Assembly (NCBI RefSeq): GCF_003063625.1
Contig: NZ_CP026604.1
Coordinates: forward strand, 2,294,001-2,358,000
Length of the DNA: 64,000 nt
Direction of reading: 5' to 3'
From: Saccharobesus litoralis
GTDB taxonomy: Bacteria > Pseudomonadota > Gammaproteobacteria > Enterobacterales > Alteromonadaceae
Shown: in pieces, positions 47,696 through 54,905 of the stretch
Layout of the letters: every line of letters begins with the position of its first letter
Numbering within the stretch: the stretch's first letter is position 1
Made by a program: the position numbers and the translations under genes
Notes under the pieces: generated by a model
What the model was told of the DNA's origin: nothing
The model's database searches: none
The model's input: the letters and a program-made list of their open reading frames with translations, nothing else

Positions 47696-49207
47696 TTAAT
47701 TACAGGTATCTACCAACTTACGGCTTGTATCGGTTGGTTCTGGTACCGACTCTGTCGCATCATCTTTAACAAACACGACAGATATTGCCCCTAATATCAT
47801 AGCAGCGCCAGCTAGCATGATTATATAAATGGCATTATTGTCGAACACTGAGCTTAAAATCCAACCTGCAAACAAACCCGATACAATTTGTGGTGCTGCA
47901 ATCGTAAAGTTGAATATGCCCATATAAACACCGGTTTTTTCTGGTGGTAATGAGCCTGCCAAAATGGCGTAAGGCATAGCTAAAATTGCCGCCCAAGCAA
48001 TACCAATACCTATCATAGGGATCACTAAGTTTAACGCGCCGGTTGGAATTTCTACCGTGGTGATTAATAGGTTAGCTTGAACAGGTGTAGGGTCATTAAA
48101 CAAAATAAAGCTCATGTAACCAATACCACCTGCCAATAACGACAATGAGTAAGTCAGTTTACGCCCAATTTTATTGGCGATTTTTGTTAAAAACACCGAA
48201 AATATCGCCGCGAATAATGAGTAAGCCGCAAATAAAATACCAACCCAATCGCCAGCTGCACCTTTAGCTTCACCAACAAAGGCCGGTACAACATCTAGTG
48301 ATTCTAAATAATGTGAGTCAAACCATTTAGCTTCTAAGCCCCATGCATTTTGCGTGATCGCCGGCATGGTATATACCCACATAATAAACAAAGCAAACCA
48401 AGAGAAGAACTGCACAACGGCCAATTGCTTCATGGTGGTTGGCATAGATTTCATTAAACCAAAGAAACCTTTAATTTTGTCGCCCACACTGAGTTTTTTC
48501 TCTGCGGCTAATTGCTTTTGCACTTCTTTTGGATCTAAGCCTTTGTAGGCATAGTATTCTTCAGGCGGATATTCACGGGTTTTATAGACTGTCCATAAAA
48601 CGGTACCTAGCATAATAGTGGCGCCAATATAAAAAGCGATAGTCACTGAAGGTGCCACTTCACCGGCTTTGGCTGCATTCTCTAAGCCGACGACATTAGT
48701 CAGAACAAAAGGTAAAATCGAACCTATGATCGCCCCAACATTAATTAATAAAGATTGTACCGAGTAACCTTGGTTACGTTGCTCTGCCGGCACCATGTCC
48801 GAAACCAAAGAGCGAAATGGTTGAAAGGCTACATTAAATGAAGCATCCATTAACGCCAGCATGACAGCGCCAAAGATCATGGGCGACATCAGTTGCACAA
48901 ACAATGGCGCATTGGGCATCATACACATAGCCACAGCCGCAGCAGCCGCACCGCCTAAAATATAAGGATTACGTCGACCGACACCATTCCAAGTGTGATC
49001 CGAAGCGGAGCCAACAATAGGTTGAATTATTAACCCCATAATGGGTGCGACTAACCAAAACAGAGAGAGTGAGTGCAGATCAGCACCTAAGTCTGACAAA
49101 ATACGACTGACATTAGCGTTTTGCAGTGCAAAACCAAATTGCACGCCTAAAAAGCCAAAGCTAACGTTCCAAATTTGCCAAAATGAAAGTTTAGGTTGTT
49201 GTTTCAT
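47696..49207 (-). CDS. MFS sugar transporter, SLC45/sucrose-symporter-like
   Basis: An inner-membrane transporter of 503 residues with about 12 helices. The start WQIWNVSFGFLGVQFGFALQ and the loop QPIVGSASDHTWNGVGRRNPY match the SLC45/GPH-like MFS group (sucrose or maltose:H+ symport). The expanded middle loop (about 210-255) and the second-half motif KIANKIGRKLTYS are typical. No glycosidase or regulator gene is next to it, so the sugar is inferred only. A 10-bp palindrome CATACGTATG at 49336-49345 lies upstream. Confidence 0.85.
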   Translation of the reverse strand: MKQQPKLSFWQIWNVSFGFLGVQFGFALQNANVSRILSDLGADLHSLSLFWLVAPIMGLIIQPIVGSASDHTWNGVGRRNPYILGGAAAAAVAMCMMPNAPLFVQLMSPMIFGAVMLALMDASFNVAFQPFRSLVSDMVPAEQRNQGYSVQSLLINVGAIIGSILPFVLTNVVGLENAAKAGEVAPSVTIAFYIGATIMLGTVLWTVYKTREYPPEEYYAYKGLDPKEVQKQLAAEKKLSVGDKIKGFFGLMKSMPTTMKQLAVVQFFSWFALFIMWVYTMPAITQNAWGLEAKWFDSHYLESLDVVPAFVGEAKGAAGDWVGILFAAYSLFAAIFSVFLTKIANKIGRKLTYSLSLLAGGIGYMSFILFNDPTPVQANLLITTVEIPTGALNLVIPMIGIGIAWAAILAMPYAILAGSLPPEKTGVYMGIFNFTIAAPQIVSGLFAGWILSSVFDNNAIYIIMLAGAAMILGAISVVFVKDDATESVPEPTDTSRKLVDTCN

Positions 49208-49659
49208 TTAACGATTCCCAGATTTATACCGTCATACAATCCGCTTGATTTAGCCAAAGCCAATTAAACTGTACAAAAAATTAACAAATTTTATTACAGC
49301 ATGTTTTATGGCGATCCGCGAGAAACAAATCAATACATACGTATGCCATAAAATTTTCTTGCGATTTCAGCCGTTTGATCTTGGAGCCGCAATGTCGAAC
49401 CCAGTTGTGAAAACGACTTGGTGGGTGTAATCCAATTAAAGGGAATATGCGGCAATATTGCAGGAAGTATTAGCGGGCTAATTCGATTGATTCATTCTTG
49501 AATATAAACCTCAGCTTTTTATCCAAATACACAAGTCAGGAGAACAAAACTGATTTGTTTTAACTCTAGTTTTAAGCTGTTTTTATATTTTAGGCATTGG
49601 TTTTGAAAAACAATGCCTCATTCCTAAAGGGCTAGAGAGCTATTTTGTTATATTTGGCT
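49208..49659. promoter_or_regulatory. MFS promoter region with a palindrome and repeat copy 3
   Basis: About 450 bp without a gene. It holds the perfect palindrome CATACGTATG at 49336-49345, about 130 bp upstream of the MFS start (a possible sugar-repressor operator). It also holds copy 3 of the AGGCATTGGTTTT palindrome at 49592-49618 (one mismatch), just beyond the 3' end of the YgjP-type gene. Confidence 0.45.
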
Positions 49660-50358
49660 TTATGGACAAAACACAGTTAAATCTTTTAACGCTTGTTTAT
49701 GTTGTTTGTATTGCGGATCGAAACGGCTCACTAAGCGCCAAAATTGGCGACTGTGATCAAGGTGTTTAAGATGGGCTAATTCATGAATAATTACCGAATC
49801 AACCACAGGCTCGGGCATAGCAGCCAAGCGCCAATTAAATGCCAGTTCTTGGCGGCTATTACAACTGCCCCATTTAGCTTTGTAGTTTTTAACCTGCCAA
49901 CTGCGATAACTCAGCGCCATTTGCGCGGCAAGTTCAGGTAAGCGGCTAGTCAAATAACTACTGAGTTGTTGACTGTAAAAGTCTTGTAATAGCTTTTGCA
50001 AATAAGCTTGTTGATTATCAATATTGACTCGCGATGAAACAAATAACGCCAAAACATTATCTTGTGTTGCAAAACAAAACTCAGTTTTACTGTGTAAGCT
50101 AACCTCTAGTTTAATAGGTTCGCCAAACAGTAAAAATTGGCTATCGCGACTTATCACTTCGTTGTGCGCTTGCTCAGCCAAAATATCACTTTGCTCGGCG
50201 AGTTTACTTTCGATCCACGCTTGTTTGCTGTGTACCATATCGCGAATATCGGCCTCGGGTAACCAAGTCGGCACAAGTACCCTAACCTGTCCTTTTTGCA
50301 CGATCACAGAAATGGTTTTACGGCGCGCAGAGTGCTTGATTAAATAATCGAAAGGCAT
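49660..50358 (-). CDS. YgjP-type zinc metallopeptidase (M48/WLM-like)
   Basis: A 232-residue cytoplasmic protein of the DUF45/YgjP family. The zinc motif IIHELAHLKHLDHSRQFW near residue 188 has HExxH-type ligands plus the following His. The preceding segment WGSCNSRQELAFNWRLAAMP is the family hallmark. Starting residues MPFDYLIKHSARRKTISVIV are a typical N-terminus. These SprT-related proteins are thought to be proteases, but substrates are unknown. It is monocistronic, at the edge of the accessory island. Confidence 0.93.
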   Translation of the reverse strand: MPFDYLIKHSARRKTISVIVQKGQVRVLVPTWLPEADIRDMVHSKQAWIESKLAEQSDILAEQAHNEVISRDSQFLLFGEPIKLEVSLHSKTEFCFATQDNVLALFVSSRVNIDNQQAYLQKLLQDFYSQQLSSYLTSRLPELAAQMALSYRSWQVKNYKAKWGSCNSRQELAFNWRLAAMPEPVVDSVIIHELAHLKHLDHSRQFWRLVSRFDPQYKQHKQALKDLTVFCP

Positions 50359-50447
50359 GAAATAAAAAGCGAGCTATACGGTTACAATGCCAGCAGTATA
50401 ACCCGCATAGCCTAAGAACTTAACTCTAGTCACTCATATCTGATAGG

Positions 50448-50540
50448 TTTATGTCGGGTGGCGTGGCTTCGCCACTTAACCGACCTACAAAACAACGTAG
50501 GTCGGATAAGCCGCAGGCGCATCCGACGTTAATGGATAAC
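50448..50540 (+). repeat. REP-like repeat, copy 1
   Basis: Two adjacent hairpins: GTCGGGTGG/CCACTTAACCGAC with a GGCTTCGCC core, and GTCGGATAAGCCGCAGGCGC followed by ATCCGAC. A near-identical copy lies at 51893-51985, and the first half recurs at 52866-52907. Such paired palindromes are common intergenic repeats in gammaproteobacteria. The surrounding gap 50359-50790 has no gene. It does have an ATAACCC at 50398-50404 and a GGGTCGTTATGC at 50614-50625 that could be halves of an interrupted attC. Confidence 0.8.
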
Positions 50541-50790
50541 TCAAGCCCCTGTTGCAGGTTGAAACCTAGCAAATAAACATTACGACAAACCAGAAAAAGC
50601 GTAATGCACGATTGGGTCGTTATGCCCTCCGATGAGTTAACTAAGAACTTAAATAAGCTTTTACTGGTAACGATTTAGGTAATTTGCTAAAAAAGACAAA
50701 AGTATAAAAGTACGTAAGTGTTTTGATAGAAAAACGTGTGCATTGCGTACTGTTGAATTGTTATACAAATCGAGTAACTAGCGAGTAAAC

Positions 50791-51219
50791 ATGGATATAA
50801 AAGTTATCGTAGCCCTAATCGGATTGCTTGGTGTCTTAGCAAGCGCTTTAGTTCAGTATTTCCTTGGACGGCAGGCTGAGACACGTAAAAAACTTATAGA
50901 AATTCGGGCTCAGGCCTACTTAGATCTTGTAAACATCGTTTCAGAAATAGCGAGTTCATCCAAACACAGTGTTTCGCGTCAGCCGAATCAACTCAAGTCA
51001 CTCACTCAAGCTAAAACTAGAGCCGTGCTTGTTGGTAGTGATGAAGTTGTAGAGGCTATAGAAAATTTCTGGAATAAGTTTGGAATATTAGCTACCGATG
51101 AGTCTTTTTCTGCTTTCACTTTAATTGTTCTAGCAATGCGTAAAGATTTAACCGGTAATAATAAAGTTTCAGAAAGCAATTTAAATTCTGCATTATTTGG
51201 GAGCAAAGGCAGTGCATAA
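50791..51219 (+). CDS. Hypothetical membrane-anchored protein, integron-cassette-like
   Basis: A 142-residue protein with a single N-terminal membrane helix (VIVALIGLLGVLASALVQYFL) followed by a mostly helical cytoplasmic domain. I do not recognise a named family. The stop codon TAA lies inside the first half-site (GCATAAC) of an attC-like hairpin at 51214-51269, the typical organisation of an integron gene cassette. The start ATG follows GAGTAAAC with only a weak ribosome binding site, and the intergenic distance is long, so it may have its own promoter. Function unknown. Confidence 0.75.
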   Translation: MDIKVIVALIGLLGVLASALVQYFLGRQAETRKKLIEIRAQAYLDLVNIVSEIASSSKHSVSRQPNQLKSLTQAKTRAVLVGSDEVVEAIENFWNKFGILATDESFSAFTLIVLAMRKDLTGNNKVSESNLNSALFGSKGSA

Positions 51220-51269
51220 CAAAGTGCTTAGTTTGACCTCCACTGCGGCAAATTAGCACGTCGTTATAA
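51214..51269 (+). other. attC-like site 1 (integron cassette recombination site)
   Basis: A 56-bp imperfect hairpin: outer half-sites GCATAAC (51214-51220) and GTTATAA (51263-51269), inner half-sites GTGCT and AGCAC, and a further TTTG/CAAA pairing around a short variable core. It lies between two plus-strand hypothetical genes and overlaps the stop codon of the first, exactly as attC sites do. Confidence 0.78.
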
Positions 51270-51288
51270 ACACTAGTTGAATCATCTT

Positions 51289-51798
51289 ATGGAAGCTGAA
51301 TTTTTCTACCTTCAAGAAGCTAAGTCTCAAGCTGAATTAGCTGTTTATTCATACCATGAATACGAAAAATACCTTAAGAGTCGTGATACAGAAAAACTGT
51401 TTTATTACTTGCATCATTTCGCCTTACATTCGACGAATATTGATAAATTACTTTTTCCTATTCCTAGTAAGCGAAATAATTTTAAATTTCGGCTTGAAAT
51501 TTTAGAAACGATTCAACAAAAAGTTCAATTTAACTCTACAGAGGTGCGTAAACTGAGAAACCACTTAGAGCATTTTGACGAGCGACTTGATAAATATGTG
51601 AAAAATTATAACGGCCAGCCATTTTTTGATAACAATATTTTCACTGGTGTAAAAGGCCTTCCCTTAAACAAAATTACTTATTTAAGAGCCATTGATGGTG
51701 ATAACTACCTCTTTTACGGTGAGCAATTTAATATAAAGCAAATATATAAAAGTGTTAGCTTAATTTTAAAGGCTTTAAACGCGTACCTTAATGAGTAG
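51289..51798 (+). CDS. Hypothetical protein with RNxxxH motif (HEPN-like?), cassette 2
   Basis: A 169-residue soluble, helix-rich, charged protein with many aromatic residues. I do not recognise its family. It contains RKLRNHLEHFDERLD near residue 90, which fits the RNxxxH (R-x4-6-H) motif of HEPN ribonucleases often found in defence and toxin genes; this is suggestive only. The ATG at 51289 is used rather than an in-frame TTG at 51277. It begins 20 bp after attC-like site 1 and is followed by attC-like site 2, so it fits a second integron cassette. Confidence 0.75.
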   Translation: MEAEFFYLQEAKSQAELAVYSYHEYEKYLKSRDTEKLFYYLHHFALHSTNIDKLLFPIPSKRNNFKFRLEILETIQQKVQFNSTEVRKLRNHLEHFDERLDKYVKNYNGQPFFDNNIFTGVKGLPLNKITYLRAIDGDNYLFYGEQFNIKQIYKSVSLILKALNAYLNE

Positions 51799-51801
51799 TA
51801 T

Positions 51802-51879
51802 GTTTAACAAATTAGGGTATGTGGCGCGAAGCCGACACATCATCCCTGTGTTGGACAAACACCTAACTTTGTGGTTTGG
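51802..51879 (+). other. attC-like site 2
   Basis: GTTTAAC (51802-51808) and ATTAGGG are mirrored by CCTAACTT and GTGGTTTGG (51862-51879), with an internal stem GTGG...CCGACAC and a total length of 78 bp. The right outer half-site is degenerate. It directly follows the second cassette gene and is immediately followed by the second REP-like copy. Confidence 0.55.
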
Positions 51880-51892
51880 ATTTCGGTCGGGT

Positions 51893-51985
51893 GGCGTGGC
51901 TTCGCCACTTAACCGACCTACAAAACAACGTAGATCGGATAAGCCGCAGGCGCATCCGACGTTAATGGATAGCTCAAGAGCTGCC
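51893..51985 (+). repeat. REP-like repeat, copy 2
   Basis: Almost identical to copy 1 at 50448-50540 (GTCGGGTGGCGTGGCTTCGCC, then GTAGATCGGATAAGCCGCAG and ATCCGACGTTAATGGAT). It sits about 14 bp after attC-like site 2. The rest of the gap to the ccdB stop at 52185 shows no gene. Confidence 0.8.
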
Positions 51986-52184
51986 AGAATTGTAAACTCC
52001 CACCTTTTCAATCATGCCCGCTGGAAACGATTTATTTTAATTTCTGTTTGCAGGGTGTAACAACTGCAACAAAGTCGTGTCGCGATTCGCTGCGCTCATG
52101 GCAACCTACGGAGTATTTTTTCTATCTATGTTAAGCTTCAGTGTAATTTTGATTAGTTGAGTTTTATTGCCTCTGATTGCGAGA

Positions 52185-52502
52185 TTATATACCCGTAAAT
52201 AAAAAGTCGAGTGCTGCGATAATCTCATTTCGAAAAGCACTCAAGTCATTAACTTCTTCCTTTAGTATCTTAGTTGGAACACTAGTGGCCTGTTGAGTGA
52301 GAATAACAAAGTCACCCTCTTCAAGGTGAATGATTGGGCACAAATGGCTTGGGGCTGCCCCTTCAAGAAGTTCCAATGGCGTCAATGGAATAACAATTCT
52401 TGTATCCAAATTACTCAGAAGATCAGATTGAACATCGACAAAATAAGGGTAAGCTCTCGTTGTAGCCTTATCTTTGTTCTTATAGAGTGAAAATTGCGGC
52501 AT
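52185..52502 (-). CDS. ccdB: CcdB-family toxin
   Basis: A 105-residue gyrase-poisoning toxin of the CcdB family. The start FSLYKNKD, FVDVQSDLL, RIVIPL and the C-terminal FRNEIIAALDFLF are family landmarks. F-plasmid CcdB ends WGI, with the Trp important for gyrase contact; here the last residues are TGI, as I recall for the Vibrio fischeri chromosomal homologue. The ATG overlaps the ccdA stop (TAATG), so translation is coupled. It lies in the integron-like island in reverse orientation. The target gyrase subunit GyrB is encoded at 29006. Confidence 0.93.
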   Translation of the reverse strand: MPQFSLYKNKDKATTRAYPYFVDVQSDLLSNLDTRIVIPLTPLELLEGAAPSHLCPIIHLEEGDFVILTQQATSVPTKILKEEVNDLSAFRNEIIAALDFLFTGI

Positions 52503-52747
52503 TAAAACTTCCTATAAGAATCTGAGAATAAGCCATGCTCTTCAGTAAACTTATTGCAAGATTCAACTGCTTCAGTATTTTGGTTAATCCACTCATCACG
52601 TAACTTAGCCTTAACTTCTCTCGCTAGCGCTTTTTCCATCGTTGCAGATAAGTTTATGTTTAACCTTTTCGCTTCAGCCAATAGTTCACTGTTTAGGCTA
52701 AGGTTTGTTGCTTTCTTAGCGGGTTGTGTAGAACGTACATTTCTCAT
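52502..52747 (-). CDS. ccdA: CcdA-family antitoxin
   Basis: An antitoxin of about 81 residues. The N-terminal ribbon-helix-helix region (KKATNLSLNSELLAEAKRLN) binds operator DNA, and the C-terminal acidic, unstructured segment (REVKAKLRDEWINQNTEAVE) wraps and neutralises CcdB. The ATG at 52747 (MRNVRSTQ) is preferred over an in-frame start four codons earlier. It overlaps ccdB by one base. An inverted repeat ATGCG-N11-CGCAT at 52759-52779 just upstream is a candidate autoregulatory operator. Confidence 0.93.
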   Translation of the reverse strand: MRNVRSTQPAKKATNLSLNSELLAEAKRLNINLSATMEKALAREVKAKLRDEWINQNTEAVESCNKFTEEHGLFSDSYRKF

Positions 52748-52758
52748 GGTTTCCACCA

Positions 52759-52779
52759 ATGCGCATACTCAATACGCAT
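52759..52779. promoter_or_regulatory. Candidate ccdAB operator
   Basis: Inverted repeat ATGCG-N11-CGCAT, 12 bp upstream of the ccdA ATG. Antitoxins with RHH domains usually bind palindromes in this position to autoregulate the operon. Confidence 0.5.
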
Positions 52780-52800
52780 AATCTTAGTGAAAAATCGGGC

Positions 52801-52869
52801 ATATAACAAGCCAATAAAAACGGACAAAAATTAACACGTAACAGGGGGGTTAATGTGGCTTGGGTTTAT
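52801..52869 (+). other. attC-like site 3, next to ccdAB
   Basis: ATATAAC followed by AAGCCAA at 52801-52814 mirrors GGCTTG and GGTTTAT at 52857-52869, with an inner stem ATTAAC/GTTAAT (52830-52835 and 52849-52854). The total is 69 bp. It has the same strand polarity as attC-like sites 1 and 2, so ccdAB could be a reverse-oriented cassette. Its right end merges with the start of REP-like copy 3. Confidence 0.55.
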
Positions 52870-52907
52870 GTCGGGTGGCGTGGCTTCGCCACTTAACCGA
52901 CCTACAT
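52866..52907 (+). repeat. REP-like repeat, copy 3 (first half only)
   Basis: Contains GTCGGGTGGCGTGGCTTCGCC followed by ACTTAACCGACCTACA as in copies 1 and 2, but the second hairpin is missing. It ends 21 bp before the phoX stop codon and marks the right border of the accessory island. Confidence 0.8.
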
Positions 52908-52928
52908 GGATGTTTACGTCGCACAGTA

Positions 52929-54836
52929 TCAACTACCAACCACACCGCCATCGTCTTTCCATATTGCCACCAAAGCCGGACGACAAGGCATATCGTCAGC
53001 AAAATCTGGCCAACGGGTGTCTGGTTTATCAAAGGTGCTGTCACCGCCAGGGTGCTGAATAGCGCAAAATAGTGTGGTGTTATCTGGGGTAAAAAACGGC
53101 CCGCATAGTTCTGCACCAATCGGACAACGCAAAAAGCGTTTGCTCAAGCCGTGCAATGGGTTATCTACCGGCATGGCCCATAAACCATCGGCAACCCCGT
53201 GATCTTCCGCACCGTCGGTCGAAAGCCACAAGTGACCCAAATTATCAAATGCACAATTGTCCGGACACGCTAACCAACCATTGTCGCTGGTGGCGGTGTG
53301 ATAATTGGTGATGGTTTGCTTGGGGTTACCGGCGAGCAGGGTTAAATCCCATTTAAACACACTGGCGCTGTGATCGCCTTGCGGCGCAATTAATTCAACC
53401 ACTTGCCCAGCTTTGTTATAAGCGCGCGGGTTAGGTGCATTAAGCTGATCCGGTTTGCGGCTATCATTTTTGGTTAGCATGACATAAACCTTGCCGTTCA
53501 CCGGATTAACTTCGACATCTTCGGGTCTGTCCATTGGAGTTGCCGCCAGTAAATCGGCTGCTTTGCGCGTATCTAAAGCGATATCGGCTTGCGAGTGAAA
53601 ACCGTTGGCTGGCGTTAATGGCCCTTGACCATACACCAAAGGTTGCCAGTGCAGGCTGCCGTCTTCACTAAACTGGGCAACCGACAATTCGCCATTGTCT
53701 AATAAGGTTAAATTAAAGGCACGATCGGCCGCTGTGTTGCCGGCGCGATAGGTATCACGGCTGATAAAGCGATAGACATATTCAAATTTTTGGTCGTCCC
53801 CCATGTAGGCGACAACACGGCCATCGGTATTGATGTGAACATTACAACCTTCGTGTTTAAAGCGGCCTAAACTGGTGAGTTTGCGCGGTTTCGATTGCGC
53901 ATCAAAAGGATCGATCTCAACTATCCAACCGGCGTGTAAACCCTCTTGTGGATTTTTATCTAAATCCCAACGGTCAAAGTGCAGTCCCCAACTTTTGCGA
54001 ACATCGCCTTTAAAGCCAAAGCGGCGGTAATTTTCTTGCTCTGGGCAATTGTCGAGATCACCTTTAAAGTATTTATTGATGTTTTCTTCGGCGGTTAGTA
54101 CGGTGCCCCAAGGCGTCACCCCACCCGCACAATTACCATACGTGCCCCAAGTGTCGACACCATTTTTGCTGTACAAGGTTTTCATGCGTTGATGACCGCG
54201 CGCCCACCCCGACAATTGCATAGGCGTTTCGGCTGTAATACGGCGGTTATAACGCGATGCTTTAACAAGCTGCCATTCACCATTGGCTTGGCGCTTAACT
54301 TCCACCACAGACAAACCGTGTGCGGCAAGGTCTATTTTGGTTTGCTCCAAGCTTAGGTCAGCATCCTTTGGAGAACCCGGATGCATTAAATGCGCTTTGG
54401 TATGTTCGTGGTTTACCACTAGCAAACCGTGCTGCGAATTTTGGCTGCCAAGCGGTAACGGGATAAAACCGACAAAATCGTTGTTAAAACCAAACTGTAA
54501 ATTTTGATTTTTCGCGCTCTGCTGCTGTGGATCAAACTCGGCCACTTGCTGAAAAATAGGATCACCCCAGCGCAATAGCACTTGATGAGAATAACCTTGC
54601 GGTACGTGTAAGTGCTGATCCAAACCTTGTGCCACTTCGTTAAACGTTAAGCGCAAAGGGCTGGCGACACGGGTTGGTTGGCTAAACACGCTGCTGCCAC
54701 AAGCGGGTAATAAAGGCACCGTCGCGGCACTGGCCACTATGCCAGCGCCTTTTAAAAATTGGCGGCGTGATAAACGATCACGCACGACCTGCGCAAATAT
54801 AGGCTTACTGTTGTATTTTAAATTGGGATCTGTCAT
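52929..54836 (-). CDS. phoX: PhoX-family alkaline phosphatase (Tat-exported)
   Basis: A periplasmic phosphatase of 635 residues in the DUF839/PhoX family, which uses Fe and Ca cofactors to release phosphate from organic esters. The twin-arginine signal is SRRQFLKGAGIVASAATVPL (residues about 19-38). The metal-site motif NCAGGVTPWGTVLTAEEN near residue 237 has the iron-ligand Cys and the conserved Glu residues. VNHEHTKA and NPVNGKVYVMLT are further family features. It lies downstream of a phytase and a TonB receptor on the same strand, forming an organophosphate-use cluster. Confidence 0.93.
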   Translation of the reverse strand: MTDPNLKYNSKPIFAQVVRDRLSRRQFLKGAGIVASAATVPLLPACGSSVFSQPTRVASPLRLTFNEVAQGLDQHLHVPQGYSHQVLLRWGDPIFQQVAEFDPQQQSAKNQNLQFGFNNDFVGFIPLPLGSQNSQHGLLVVNHEHTKAHLMHPGSPKDADLSLEQTKIDLAAHGLSVVEVKRQANGEWQLVKASRYNRRITAETPMQLSGWARGHQRMKTLYSKNGVDTWGTYGNCAGGVTPWGTVLTAEENINKYFKGDLDNCPEQENYRRFGFKGDVRKSWGLHFDRWDLDKNPQEGLHAGWIVEIDPFDAQSKPRKLTSLGRFKHEGCNVHINTDGRVVAYMGDDQKFEYVYRFISRDTYRAGNTAADRAFNLTLLDNGELSVAQFSEDGSLHWQPLVYGQGPLTPANGFHSQADIALDTRKAADLLAATPMDRPEDVEVNPVNGKVYVMLTKNDSRKPDQLNAPNPRAYNKAGQVVELIAPQGDHSASVFKWDLTLLAGNPKQTITNYHTATSDNGWLACPDNCAFDNLGHLWLSTDGAEDHGVADGLWAMPVDNPLHGLSKRFLRCPIGAELCGPFFTPDNTTLFCAIQHPGGDSTFDKPDTRWPDFADDMPCRPALVAIWKDDGGVVGS

Positions 54837-54905
54837 TTTTTTACTCAGTCGTCATGCCTTGTTAAGGGTGACAATCGTTGATCTAAACCTAATAAGCCTA
54901 AGCGT

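Noticed and set aside
52853-53119. Several short reading frames on both strands around the third REP-like copy
   Set aside because: They lie in repeat DNA or out of frame inside phoX, lack ribosome binding sites, and encode low-complexity arginine- or histidine-rich products.
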